From the NCBI GenBank assembly GCA_020744425.1, contig JAGMUV010000041.1, forward strand, positions 124,001 through 188,000: 64,000 bases of DNA, in the 5' to 3' direction. Position 1 is the stretch's first letter, and the number at the start of each line of letters is the position of its first letter. Shown here piece by piece: positions 22,990 to 33,922 of this stretch. Both the position numbers and the translations under genes were made by a program. The DNA is from Dactylonectria macrodidyma (Eukaryota > Ascomycota > Sordariomycetes > Hypocreales > Nectriaceae). The notes under the pieces are model-generated. The model did no database searches. It saw only the letters and a program-made list of their open reading frames with translations, and was not told the DNA's origin.

Positions 22990-24290
22990 ATGCTTACGCT
23001 AGACGCCAACTCGCTTCCCATTCATGTCACCTGCCCAATCAGGGGCGCTAATACTCCCAATCACACCGTGATATCATGCCACGATACGGAGTACGTACTG
23101 ATTACGGCTAAGGCGACCAGTCACTGATGGCTGTCAAGTACAGCCAGGGATCTTCGCCTCTCTCCTCGCAACGCAGCACGGGGAGACGGGGGATTTGCCT
23201 TTGACATGCGGGGCCAGGGTCTCGTATTCTAAATAAAACCCTGACAGATCGATCACAGTAAATCGGGCGTTGGATTAGATACTATGCTTCATTATTACCC
23301 CTACGTACTATCTTAAAAAAGTAAGGCTTGTGCCAATTCACCTTTCTTGGCGGAAGATCCTCGTGTAATGCGCTTCTCCCTGTCATTTGATGACTCTTGA
23401 TGACAGTGCATGCCGTCGCTCAAGGGCAGTGGATGGTGATGACAGTGATGACTATCCTCCTGTATGACAAGAATGACTTTAGGTAGTATCGGCTTAAATG
23501 TACAAAAAATACCAGGATAGCCATCTGGTATTGATGTCGAGGGACACTCCTGCGTCCAAAGAACTTTCCAACTCATCTTGAGCAGGATGCCAATTGGGCG
23601 CCTTGCAAAAGACTGCGATACTTGTTCCTGCATCCCGTGACAGCCATGGTCAACATAAAGCTCACCCTACACCTTGACACCAAGCGCAAGTCAATGACAC
23701 CAATTCCTTCACCAGCCATGTTCGTTGACTAGGTACTGGTGGGCGCCTCTCGAACCCTCTCACCATGTCGCCCCTGTGGCATGAACCCTGTGGTCTCCAC
23801 TCAACCAAGTTAGCCCTCTGGGTTAGCGGACGAGGCAAAGAGGAGGCTTTAGCCCAGGATGAGGCCAACCGCCCGGCTTCTCGCTTCCGCACAAGCCGGT
23901 TGACTAAAGAAAGCCTAGCCCGCGGAACTTGAAGAGTGGTGCCGATGACCTTCAGTCTTTTTTGGAAGAGAAACGTCATCATCACAGAACTAAGAATTGA
24001 CGAGACATCGTGCGCCACAAGTGGATGGCTCGTGTAACTGCCCCGCTGTAGCCCCTCACGACCGTTGGGATAAGATCTGTCGGAGGAGGATCGGAAGCTA
24101 CTCGGAGGCCGTTTAGACGCTAGTCATAAATCTAATGAGCGTGTTCGGTGCGCCGTTAGTGTACACCCTGGGACTTCGACCACCCTTTCGACAACCGGCG
24201 ATCTTTACAATCTTCACCATCTATACAATCTTTATAGACGTTACTACTACTACTACTACTACGTAGCGCGACGCGACGCGAAACGGCGCG
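22990..24290. other. No supported gene
   Basis: Only short overlapping frames without coding character. (CTA)n repeats end the region at about 24243-24262. Confidence 0.4.
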
Positions 24291-24632
24291 ATGGACGCGG
24301 TCGCTAGCAGCATCGTCGTAGCCCCCGAGGGCCTCGATCCTCTAGAGAGTGGCACGCGTAAATCTGATCGACCGCGAAAGTTAACTGCGAAAGGGATAGA
24401 AAATCTGGCCGGCAACGTCGGAACAGTGATAGAAACAATGCTCCGGGAATCACGCGAAGAGACAGTGAAGCAAATCACGAAGACGCACGAGGAGGCCGTG
24501 AAGGAAATCACAAGCGCGCACGTGCCTACCATGACGACTCGCAGCACTTGGGTGAAGATGCTTCTGAAACTTCTACTTTGGATGAGCCGGAGCGAGGTCG
24601 AAGAAGGAAACGCAAGTCTGAGGAGTACTTAG
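24291..24632 (+). CDS. Hypothetical 113-aa charged protein, possibly element-derived
   Basis: An ATG frame giving a product with a KSDRPRKLTAKGIENL segment and then a helical, charged stretch (ESREETVKQITKTHEEAVKEI) likely to form a coiled coil. No domain is recognised. It resembles N-terminal regions of retroelement gag-like proteins, but this is weak. It sits 400 bp upstream of hAT and Tc1 debris. Confidence 0.35.
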   Translation: MDAVASSIVVAPEGLDPLESGTRKSDRPRKLTAKGIENLAGNVGTVIETMLRESREETVKQITKTHEEAVKEITSAHVPTMTTRSTWVKMLLKLLLWMSRSEVEEGNASLRST

Positions 24633-24899
24633 GGATGAATGATTTACAGTGATGTTATTGGATTGGATTGGAGCTGGATCTGAGCCTCGATCCAATCCAG
24701 TCCAGACTTGGGGACATGCAGCCTCCAGTATATCCAGAACGGATCCAGTTCATATTGTTACCCTTTTGGGACAATAAATGAGCCGCTGAATAAGCAGATT
24801 TCGTGTGGAACTGGAATTGTGCCCTTGTGTGTAGTTATGGCAGCACTTAAATAAGTGCTCATTATGTTCTTTAGCAACTTGCTTCTCCAATGTGCACGA

Positions 24900-25700
24900 T
24901 TGTTTAGTGATGTTGTACTTTTCGTACAACTCATTTGTACGTACGTACCGTACAAAAGAAGAAGTACGTACACGTACTACGTACGTACGACAAGGGTCCA
25001 TGTTTTCCTAATAAGGTAATTTGTGGGTCACATTGTACAAACACGGGGCTGTACAAAAACTCCGCCGGTCATGAATACGCTTGCCAACTCCGTTTCTCTG
25101 TTACAAACGAAAGCTCGGAATCGCCTTACACCCATGCACGCTGATATGCAGGCATTCATTTTTATGAATGACCGCGTATTAGATCGCCTTAAGGATCAGA
25201 AGTACGCCCAGAAAAAGCGCTGGGCGGATCTTGAGGAGAAGGACTGGCTAGAACTCGAAGATTCATATCTCGAGTTATTTGTAAATTCGCAGGGCAAGAA
25301 GGTCTGGATGGATGGTGTGATGGCCTCCACCAGTGGAGATTTTGAGTGGGAGGGTGTATTACAGTCGACGGGTGATATATTGGGGGTTGGCTCTGAGGTG
25401 GAGACAGAGGTTTGAGGCTTGAATGGCAGAAGACGAGGACCGTGAGAAGCCTACTAAATTACCAGTATTACCTAAAAAGGAAGGGGGAAATTTGTATGGT
25501 ACATATTTGTACGTACAATAAAGTTGGGTGATTATGGAAGAACTGTACGAAACGAAAATAGCTTAGCGCAAAGGCCCTCTGGGGTGTGTCCCCCCCGGGC
25601 GAAATAAAATCCTTACCCTTACCCTTACAATAAAGTTGTACGTACGTACAGCGGCTAAAATACAGTACGTACGTACGTACGTGTACAAGAAATTGCATCA
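24900..25700 (+). pseudogene. hAT C-terminal remnant within GTAC-rich repeats
   Basis: The frame at 25050-25415 ends a protein with ARNRLTPMHADMQAFIFMND and a following acidic helix, like the C-terminus of hAT-type transposases after the dimerisation motif. The flanks (24925-25000, 25500-25520, 25635-25685) are full of GTACGTAC words that look like transposon subterminal repeats. No complete ends were found. Confidence 0.4.
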
Positions 25701-25799
25701 CTAATTACGACACATTTTTCCGTACCCCGCTTTCCGTGATACCTTCACCAAAATCATCATCAACTTCAACGCCTCATTACGCGACCAATTCAAGTCAGA

Positions 25800-26902
25800 A
25801 TGGTGTCGCAGATACATCATTCTCCTCACACGAGGACGAGGATTGTTTGGAGGTACAACTCGGGCATTTACGCTGCCAGGATCGCACGCGACGAGGGGGT
25901 GAGTCGGCACGCGATTTATGGCATCGTCAGACGGTACCGCGATCAACAGAGTGGTCAAGATCAACCCAAGCCCGGCCGGCCGCGCAAGATAGGAGACCGG
26001 GAAAAAAGACAGATAATGCGAATAATAGGTCAAGACTCTCATATCCAGATACAGGAATTGATCGAAAAGGCCAATTTAAACTGCTGCAAGCAGACTTTAG
26101 TCACATTCCTTCGAAAGGAAGGGATCATGCACTATAAGTCACTTCTTAGACCGTTACTTAGTGAGGAAACAGCCAGAAAACGCCTACGCTTTGCAAGGCG
26201 ATATGTTCACATGTCAACTGACTTTTGGGAGAAATGGACCTTTTCCGATGAAGTAGCTGTGGCTGGAGGTGAAGGCCAGAGACGCACTTGGTGTTTCTGC
26301 AAGCCGGTGCGTTTTCTCAGTGCAATTGCGACTTTTCTGAGAGTCCCTAGCACGAGAGACTATTCAGAAAGAACGTACAGACCCGTGTCACACCGACAAA
26401 GCATTCACAGATGTTCTTCAGTGCCTTCAACTCAGTCAGACGGCTTCCAATGTGCCCTCTTTACGGGGATCCAGAATCCGAACGCGGCGGCGTTACGGCG
26501 CGAGTTCTGCTTGAATGCCTGCAGGAATACCTCCCTCAAATAGTGACCAGAAACAGCATCTTTCAGCACGATAATTCGAGCCTTTATACGTCACGTTTGA
26601 TGAGAAGCTGGCTCCTAGAATGGTGTGAGAACAGGAGGGCGGAGGTAGTCGCATGGCCGCCCTACAGCCCGGATCTCAACCCCATAGAAAACCTATGGGC
26701 AATACTCAAAACAAGGATCTGTGAGCGATATCCTGAAATTGCTTACATGCCAAAAAACGAGGAATCAAAATTGAGGCTCACAGAAGCCGCGATCGAGCTA
26801 TGGCAAGAGATTGAGCCGGAGGTGCTGTCGAACCTGATCTTTTCAATGAAGCGCAGGATGCAGGCTGTTGTGCGGTCACGCGGGTGGTACACGAAATATT
26901 AA
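25800..26902 (+). pseudogene. Tc1/mariner transposase with frameshift
   Basis: The first part (from ATG 25800) has the paired helix-turn-helix region (SGIYAARIARDEGVSRHAIY, then GRPRKIGDREK) and the first catalytic acid in WTFSDE. The second part, in another frame from about 26350, has FQHDNSSLYTSR and PPYSPDLNPIENLW with the second Asp and the Glu. The two halves are joined only through a frameshift at about 26300-26350, so the copy is inactive. I could not place clear TIRs. Confidence 0.85.
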
Positions 26903-27658
26903 AGACACCATTGAGAACTCCATTCAAAATGCTACAGATTGATATACATCGATATTTAATTGACATTTATTTGGGCGCGTAATAAGGGGTTGAAGATGAG
27001 GGCTTCATGTGGTGGAGGTAGAGGTACACCGGGTTGACCCCGGATGTGTCGTAACTTTTTCGCCCCCATTGTAGCACATAAGCTTCCCGACTCGCTCAAG
27101 TTTGCCGTCCATTGCCGAAACCGAGGTTTCTGGGATGTCAGTCAAATTAAGTTCATCATGTCGTCATACGGCGCAGATGCTTGTCCGGCGAAGACGCCCC
27201 AGGCTCTCATCCGTAACGAATAGCAAGTCAATGTTTTCGCATGTGTCGTCCCGATGGTAGAGTATCCTGGATACACGAGAATAAGCCCATGGGTTCAAGC
27301 TCCGCTTTGTCGCCGCTCGGGGCCTAGATTACCCCAGATTACCCGAACCAGAGACGAAATTAGATACTAACCAGACACTACGAGAGCACCTGCCTATTTT
27401 GGAGGAGTGGCCCACGCTTCACACTGGAGTAGCAAGGCAAATACAAGAATATAATACAGACTGAAGGCCTGCATTTCCCTCTCGACAATATCGACACTTT
27501 CGACTGAATATGATAGTTTATTGTGGCCAAAGTTCGATTTGTTGAACGACTAAGAGGTCTTCATATTCAACGCCGGTAAGGTTGTTACACCTATCTTTCC
27601 TCCCGAATTCGTGCTTATGGGACGGGCCAGGATTTGCGGAATACAGTACGATTTCGTG
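26903..27658. other. No supported gene
   Basis: No coding frame, repeat or RNA gene is evident. The end holds the presumed upstream region of the secreted-protein remnant. Confidence 0.4.
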
Positions 27659-28176
27659 ATGCAGCTCACAACACTCTTCGCCGCCTTCGCCTATGCACAG
27701 GCCGTCTCCGCATGGCGAGTCCATTTCTACAACCATAAGCAGCCCTGCGCGGACGACTGCGGCGGCCACTCCACTAAGGGTGGCCCCGGGAGGCCGGGAA
27801 GTGCGTGTCATCAGCTATGGGAGGGGCACGACGGGCCTAACCTGAACAACAAGGCCTCGCAGGTCTCGATCTACTCTTCAACTCGGAGCTAAACACGCGC
27901 TGCTGTATCCGGTTCTACAATGCTGCCGGGTGCGCCGAGTCCTCGACGCTCTTCACGACCTGCGATACATGGGTCGGCGCAAACCTCGTGCCCGAGGTTG
28001 ATAATAAGATCTCCTCGTATAAGACGGCCTGCGAGTATTATTCAGGTGCGGCGTTGGTGAAGCTCGACGAGGATGGGTCCGCGGGTGGCTGGAATGCCAC
28101 GGACCCGGCTTTGGAGCACGTTGACTCGGAGGTTGTTGAGAAGTGGGCGGATGATGCGGATGGGGCTTTCGAGTAG
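27659..28176 (+). pseudogene. Small secreted cysteine-containing protein, frameshifted
   Basis: The ATG at 27659 opens a signal peptide (MQLTTLFAAFAYAQAVSAW) and a Gly/His/Cys-rich segment, with stop at 27890. The coherent continuation lies in another frame from about 27868: CCIRFYNAAGCAESSTLFTT, CDTWVGANLVPEV and then to the stop at 28176. A single-nucleotide indel near 27865 would explain both. No plausible intron fits the gap. Either the gene is a pseudogene or the assembly has one error. It would be a secreted protein of about 170 aa, effector-like in size and cysteine content; function unknown. Confidence 0.6.
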
Positions 28177-28709
28177 GGAGGAATCGATTACGCCCCCATC
28201 CCCTCCAAAGCGGAAAGTTGCAATGCGAAATGCTCCCTGCTAGCGGTGGCAATGTGCAACCCACATGAGGTTGAAAACACGCTCAGCTAGGTAGCTAGAC
28301 AAAATTTTGGCGTCACATGGCCAAGCTTCATATTACAATATATGCAAGTACCTCACTCGTTTCGCCTCTCTCTCGGCCGTCATTACACCTTTGATCAAAT
28401 ACTCTAGTATTACCCGTTGGTCAAGGCCCCACCAGCCAACTTTCGGGGCAGGCTTCGCGCCCCTCAGTTGGTCACAAAATTCGCAGACAGCCACAAAATT
28501 CGCAGACAGTAAAATGCCTCATTTTGGGTGGGAAAATCCGCCTTTTCTGATGAATTGATTCATAACAGTGTCTATTCTGATTCTAATGACTAGAATGAGG
28601 TACAGAAAGTCGGCCAAAATGCACACTTCGTAAGAAAGAGCTCAAATCGCGTCCTTGGGGTCTTCTGAACCCGTCTCTTCGCCCAGCCCGGGCTGCTTCC
28701 TCGGTCACC
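28177..28709. other. No supported gene; short direct repeat
   Basis: CACAAAATTCGCAGACAG occurs twice in tandem (28471-28508). Nothing else is recognised. Confidence 0.4.
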
Positions 28710-29444
28710 TTAGCTGCCAATTTGGCTGTGACTTTGACCGGCTTCGTTGTTCAAATTGGCCCTCATGACTCTCACGGTCTCGGTCAAGGTCTTCCAACGG
28801 CGCCTAGGCCGTGAGGGCTGCGGCAGCTGCGGTGGCAGTTGCCTCGGGCAAGGCGCATCCGGGTCGATGACTTCAATGACTTCTGCCGGCGGTGATGACT
28901 TCATAAATGGGGGCAGCGAGTCGAACTGGGTGTCATCCTGATTGTCAGGATCTCCTCTCTCTACGAGGGTATCTTCATCTTCGTCGTCCTCGTCGTTGAA
29001 GGGGCCGAGGCCGGCGAAAGTAACGGTGTCATCGCTCTTGGGGAAGTCCATTGCGAGGATCGGTCTCGGCGCCTTTAAGGCTCGCTGCCTAGCTCGTCGG
29101 AGCTCTTGTGATTCGGGAATATCGATCATGAAGCCATCAGGCTTTTGGTTGAGGAGCTCGTTGAACTTGGAGTTACTAGTATCAATAGACAGGTAGTCAA
29201 TTTCTCTTCCTGTATCCTTCAGCCAATCCTCGAATTTCCAAGTCTTCCTTGTTGTCCCAAAGCGAGCAATTTTATCAGCTTTCCAAAGCTCGGAAAAACG
29301 GTCTCTTTCTTGCTTGACGAGAGCTTTGACTGAGCGAAGTTGACGGCGTTGTTCCTTCTCTTCTGTGGCTGCGAGCTCGGCCTCGTGTTGCTCCTTGATA
29401 TCTTCAAAGTTGACGCTTGTAACAAACATACCACTAACGTCCAT
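28710..29444 (-). CDS. Hypothetical 244-aa protein abutting pogo-3
   Basis: An open frame with coding-like composition: an N-terminal charged coiled coil (EAELAATEEKEQRRQLRS), a KTWKFEDWLKDTGREIDYL segment, an acidic DEDDEDED stretch and a basic Pro-rich end. No domain is recognised. Its ATG lies inside the CATG that begins the pogo-3 terminal repeat, so the true start may have been lost or created by that insertion. It may be the 3' part of a disrupted gene. Confidence 0.45.
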   Translation of the reverse strand: MDVSGMFVTSVNFEDIKEQHEAELAATEEKEQRRQLRSVKALVKQERDRFSELWKADKIARFGTTRKTWKFEDWLKDTGREIDYLSIDTSNSKFNELLNQKPDGFMIDIPESQELRRARQRALKAPRPILAMDFPKSDDTVTFAGLGPFNDEDDEDEDTLVERGDPDNQDDTQFDSLPPFMKSSPPAEVIEVIDPDAPCPRQLPPQLPQPSRPRRRWKTLTETVRVMRANLNNEAGQSHSQIGS

Positions 29445-29534
29445 GATAAGCGAGTCGGACAGACAAGCGAGTCGGACAAAAATCCCTCAACCCCCTCTCT
29501 TTTCATTTAATCAATTGTTTCTCAACCACCAAAA

Positions 29535-31370
29535 ATGTCACAATCAAGCAAAGAGGCAAATATCATTCTTGCCCTTCAGGCTCTTCAGAATGACCCTAAG
29601 TTACGGATCCGAGTCGCTGCAAGGATGTATAAATCCCTCATAGTACCCTCTATGACCGATATCACGGCAAACCGTCTCGAGGCGATACTATCCCTAAATC
29701 ACGCAAACTATCTGATCTAGAGGAACAGATCATTATTGACTATATTCTTGACCTAGACTCACGAGGGTTTCCCCCGCGACTTCGTGATGTGGAAGAAATG
29801 GCTAACCGACTGCTCGCCGACCGTGATGCATCACCTGTTGGCAAGCGCTGGGCTTCCAACTTCGTCAAGCGACACCAAGAGCTCAAGACGCGTTTTAATC
29901 GTAAATACGACTATCAGAGGGCTAAATGCGAAGATCCGACGATTATTCGCGATTGGTTTACGCTCGTGGCGAATACAATCGCGAAATATGGTATCACCCT
30001 TGCTGATATCTATAACTTTGATGAGACCGGCTTTATGATGGGTATGATTGCAAGCGGAATGGTCATTACAGGCGCAGAAAGGCGTGGAAAGGCGAAATCA
30101 GTCCAGCCTGGAAACCGGGAATGGGTTACAGTTATTCAGGCGATCAATGCGGAAGGCTGGGCGATCCAGCCGTTCATCGTGGTTGCGGGCCAATATCACC
30201 TCGCCAGCTGGTGCCAAGAAAGCAACCTCCCGGGCGATTGGGCCATCGCCACGACTAAAAATGGCTGGACCGACAACGAGACGGGTCTTGAGTGGATCAA
30301 GCACTTTGATCAGCACACAAAGACCCGATCAAATGGTCGCCATCGCCTTCTGATCCTCGATGGGCACGAGAGCCACCACTCGGTCGACTTTGAGACATAT
30401 TGCGAGGAGAGCAACATCATCACGCTTTGTATGCCCCCTCATTCGTCTCATCTACTCCAGCCTCTTGACGTCGGGTGCTTTGGGCCGCTCAAAAAGGCAT
30501 ACGGTCGAGAAATTGAGCAATTAATCAGATGCTCAATAACCCACGTTTCAAAGACCGAGTTCTTTCCGGCCTTTTACGCCGCCTTCCAAGCCGCTATGAC
30601 GAAAAGCAATATCAAGGGGGGGTTCAGAGGAGCCGGGCTTGTTCCTTTAGACCCGGAAAGTGTCATATCAAAGCTTGGTGTGAAGCTACGGACCCCAACG
30701 CCTGTTGAGGAGGAGGCAAGCCTGCCTGACCCTTGGGTCTCAAAGACCCCAAAGACCGTCCTCGAGGCTAGCTCTCAGTCTGAATACCTTGAAAGACGAA
30801 TCAGGCGGCATCAGAGCAGCTCTCCGGCTTCTATTCTAGAGGCACTAAAGTCATTTTCTAAGGGAACGAAGGCAATAATGCATCAGATGGCGTTATTGAA
30901 GTCTGAGAACCAGATCCTTCGACAGGCGAATGAGACCCTTAGTAAGCAGCGTAGAGCTAAAAAGTCTCACCTACGCAATGGAGGGAAGATGACTGTAAAT
31001 GAGGGAAGGGAATTAATTAATCAGAAGGATGCCAATACGCAGGTAGTGGCCGAATCGTCCAGAAGTGGTGGTCAAGGACGGTCGGCGCGATCGAAGGAAA
31101 GGCATTGTGGAGTGATACGTGAAGAACCAGTCTTGGGCCTGGTGCTTCAGACTGGCATTATATGTAACATCACGTGAGAAAGGAGACCTTATGCTCCCGT
31201 CCTCAACTGTAGTCTTAGCTCGTCATCCATCTTTCTACATCTACATGACAACCTCACTTTATGTGACCTCCGCGATATATTCGCATCATGGAGCATGTGG
31301 CAAGATCGGTCATAACACAAGAACATGTCAGATAGTTGTTGCGATGTCGGGAGAAGAGTACAGTGATTGA
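29535..31370 (+). pseudogene. pogo/Tan-type transposase with deletion and LTR insertion
   Basis: N-terminal helix-turn-helix (MSQSSKEANIILALQALQND) is at 29535-29631. The frame then shifts through loss of 1 nt near 29632 and continues STLYDRYHGKPSR. The catalytic core has YNFDETGF, LLILDGHESHHS and LLQPLDVGCF. A C-terminal zinc knuckle (CGACGKIGHNTRTC) is cut by the solo LTR at 31113-31288; removing the LTR plus one 5-bp duplicate (181 bp) rejoins it in frame. Two independent lesions make it inactive. Confidence 0.88.
31113..31288 (+). mobile_element. Solo LTR, 176 bp (family TGATACG), copy 1
   Basis: Begins TGATACGTGA and ends TTCGCATCA, flanked by perfect 5-bp duplicates TGGAG (31108-31112 and 31289-31293). 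A nearly identical 176-bp copy is at 47005-47180. No internal region is present, as expected after LTR-LTR recombination. Confidence 0.93.
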
Positions 31371-31818
31371 TTTTAATTGACCAGATGCTTTGTTGCGTTT
31401 TTATTTAATATTCTATGTTGAGGGTAGCGATTTTTGTCCGACTCGCTTGTCTGTCCGACTCGCTTATCATGTACGTTAGTTCATCCATGGCAATCTTCAA
31501 ATTCCACATGCCACAAGTACTGGTGCGTGCGGCAGTTTATATGTCTCACGAGTTAAGGGGTGCAACATAGGATGTGGCCAGAAGACATTGAATTGAGCTA
31601 CTTCTTCTATCTAAGAGAGCGACGAAGGTCGGTCTCTTATACCTGTGTTCAATCTGCCAATATCATAGGCAGCAGGCTGCTGCCTGATACTAGTTGTGGT
31701 CGTTCACTCTCATCGTGAACAAGTTCACGATGATCGTGATCCTTGCCTCATTTCTATCCTCATTCCAACACACCCCCTCATTGGTCAGGTTTCTGTGGGT
31801 TCTCTGACCAATGACATC

Positions 31819-32484
31819 TGTCAAATATTAGGGTGAAAATTGTGTATTCTCTCCTTTGCCCCTATGTCTTGAGGTTTCAGGGCAAGCTTTATATACCCTT
31901 TCTCTTCTGTATAGAATCAGCTAGAAGCTGATTGCTAAGCCTGGTGGCAATAGGTGGCAATAGGTGGCAACTTTCGCCTCTGACGTATCTGACACACCCC
32001 CTCAGATTCAATGACTTCTCATTGAGTCTGAAGCCCTTCTTCGTCCTTCTGGAGCCTCTTCCTAACGTCTTCTAATCCAAGTTGATATACAAAGCGGTTC
32101 CATTTTCCGGCTGGAAGTGCTTTCGTCAGGCCATCTGCGACTATGTCTGTTGATTTGACGTATTTGACTTGAATTTTCCCTCCTTGAACCTCCTGTCTGA
32201 GCCAGTGATTGTGGATATCAACATGCCGCAACTTGGTCCTCAAAGTAGCTATCTCAGCCGTCACGAGGTTGATAGTCTGAGTGTTATCGCAGTCAATCTG
32301 GATAGTCAAGTCATCCAGTTGAACTGTCAGCTCCTTGAGCAGTCGGCTCACAAAGAGAGATTCCTTAGCTGCCTGTGCTAGGGCTAGGAGCTCTGCTTCT
32401 GTTGTTGATGTTGTGACCGTGTCTTGTTTGCTGGCTCTCCATCCGATCAGTCCGTTGAACAGCTTGATGGTATATGCCTGCGAG
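31819..32484 (-). mobile_element. copia-type remnant: RNase H end, polypurine tract and LTR
   Basis: On the minus strand 32484-32019 encodes the RNase H end of a copia polyprotein ([52 protein letters not shown]). GAGGGGGTG follows as polypurine tract and then a 176-bp LTR, 31994-31819, with TGTCA...TGACA ends. The 5' part is missing: at 32485 the coding region is interrupted by another LTR. A second LTR-like start (TGTTGGAATGAGG, minus, near 31777, also preceded by GAGGGGGTG) suggests another fragment at about 31520-31777. Confidence 0.8.
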
Positions 32485-32810
32485 TGTCAGGGCTGGTTAC
32501 ACACAAGGGAGTGAAGAGGGCAGACACGCTGCAAGATAGCAGCTAGCTAGTAGGAATGATGCTGGTGACTGTATTGATCTCTGACCCCCCTTTTTGCCTT
32601 CTTCCTCTAGTAGTTCTTCTTATAGCCAGGTCTAGTATCCCTCCTTCCCATACCCTAGCTAGCTAGCTGTAGCTTAGCTCCTTAGGTCTAGCTAGTTTGA
32701 TTGGTCTTCTTAATCCTGAGACTCCGGCCCGGCCGGGTCTCTCGTAACCCGGTCGGAGCTCTCGGATCCGGCCGGTTGCGTTTAGCCCGTGTTCCATAAC
32801 TCCCTCAGCC
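32485..32810 (+). mobile_element. LTR fragment related to the solo LTR at 55637
   Basis: Starts TGTCAGGGCTGGTTACACAC and matches 55637-55720 closely (shared GGGAGTGAAGAGG and GATAGCAGCTAG blocks), diverging later. It interrupts the RNase H frame of the copia remnant. The right end is not resolved and no matching 5-bp duplicate was found, so it may be truncated or the start of a longer element. Confidence 0.6.
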
Positions 32811-32869
32811 ATTTGCTAGCTGAAAGCTAGCTGTGGCAAACCTGCGACGTAGCTGCGACCTTGTGGCTG

Positions 32870-33289
32870 TTAGGCGCGGCCGCCACTGTGTGACGGTGGA
32901 TTTCTGCAGTTAGGGCCCCATAGACCCTTCTTGTGGCTTTTGGCCTCTGACACCCGCACGTTCAGCAACCTTTGGGAACCCATGCCCCAAGCGGTAACAC
33001 CGATGTGGCCCAGGTCACCCCACCACAACGCCGATAAGTATGTCGATATAACAGCAGGATTGCTTGCTGAGTTAATGATGCTCAGGCCCAAGATGGCAAC
33101 CAGGAGGAAGAGATTGCCCAGCTGATAGGTAACGATCCTCTCAGATGGCAGCAAAGTGTGCGAGATTGGCGTTGGCGTCTGGGTAAGGGCGAAGTAGTGA
33201 GGGGTGAAAGAGGCAACGGCGAAACCAAGGATTTGTAAAGCCGGTTCCAGCACGCCGAAGACGTAATAAGGTATCGTGGATTGTGCCAT
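32870..33289 (-). CDS. DUF7704-like four-helix membrane protein
   Basis: From the ATG at 33289 the product is 139 aa. IPYYVFGVLEPALQILGF starts helix 1, then ERIVTYQLGNLFLLVAILG and a final WWGDLGHIGVTAWG. This arrangement (short membrane protein, xxEP in helix 1, QL-NL in the middle, D-GH in the last helix) resembles the fungal DUF7704 family; function is unknown. The open frame extends upstream to 33661, but the extension looks non-coding. The C-terminal residues after KGLWGPN may derive from the adjacent LTR debris, so the native tail may be lost. Divergent from the NmrA-like gene, sharing a 630-bp upstream region. Confidence 0.65.
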   Translation of the reverse strand: MAQSTIPYYVFGVLEPALQILGFAVASFTPHYFALTQTPTPISHTLLPSERIVTYQLGNLFLLVAILGLSIINSASNPAVISTYLSALWWGDLGHIGVTAWGMGSQRLLNVRVSEAKSHKKGLWGPNCRNPPSHSGGRA

Positions 33290-33922
33290 GATGGAAGCGG
33301 GGACAGAGCCAGAGGAGGGGGTTGAGGAGGGGATGGGAGGTAAGAGCATCCGACAGGTGCTACGACCGTACGTTGAATTCGAGGAGGATTCGGCAACAGC
33401 GCGAAGGAGGAGAAAGGCTGAGATCGAGGAGGAGAGCATAAGAATCTCCACACAACGCCTTGGGTTATATAAGAATGCATGGGGCTCTGCGCTGACAGAT
33501 AACTCGTGGGCGCGGCTCTCGGTCCTCGGGAACTCCAACCAAGCGGTACGACTGTTGTGAGCGGCGGCGGAGGCGTCGCTCAACGATTGCCTCCGGGGTG
33601 GGTCTGCCGTAGGTGGCAACCCCACCTCACTCTCGGCCTCTCGGGGTGCTCGGTCAAGCACTCCCTTTGCCTCAACACCAGGGCAGGGCAGGATCCCGTC
33701 TTCTTCGTCCGTGTTCAGGCTGACCGGTGGGGTTGGAATGAATCGGTCAGAGATGTATAAATCTCACGTCGATATCCAGCATTTCGTGTTGACCTGCCTG
33801 TACTTCGAGCTTGCACGCAACGTCCTCACACACTTTTCCTGCCTCATTGCCAAGCCTGTTTTGCTTACAACCAGAGGTATTGCTTGATCGACTCACGGCC
33901 ACTTGTTCATCCGCTTCCTACT

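Larger units (their letters stand above)
29442..31471 (+). mobile_element. pogo-3: pogo/Tan-type element, inactivated
   Basis: About 2.03 kb bounded by inverted repeats of 43 bp or more starting CATGATAAGCGAGTCGG, each containing two GCGAGTCGGACA units (29442-29484 and 31429-31471). The right flank is TA; the left flank is TC, so the target duplication is not clean. An extra 8 bp outside (ACTAACGT / ACGTTAGT) are also inverted. The element carries one transposase pseudogene with a solo LTR in it. Confidence 0.8.

Noticed and set aside
31119..31370. 83-aa plus-strand ORF, also seen at 47011-47259
   Set aside because: Both are translations of the same solo LTR and its flank, not a gene.
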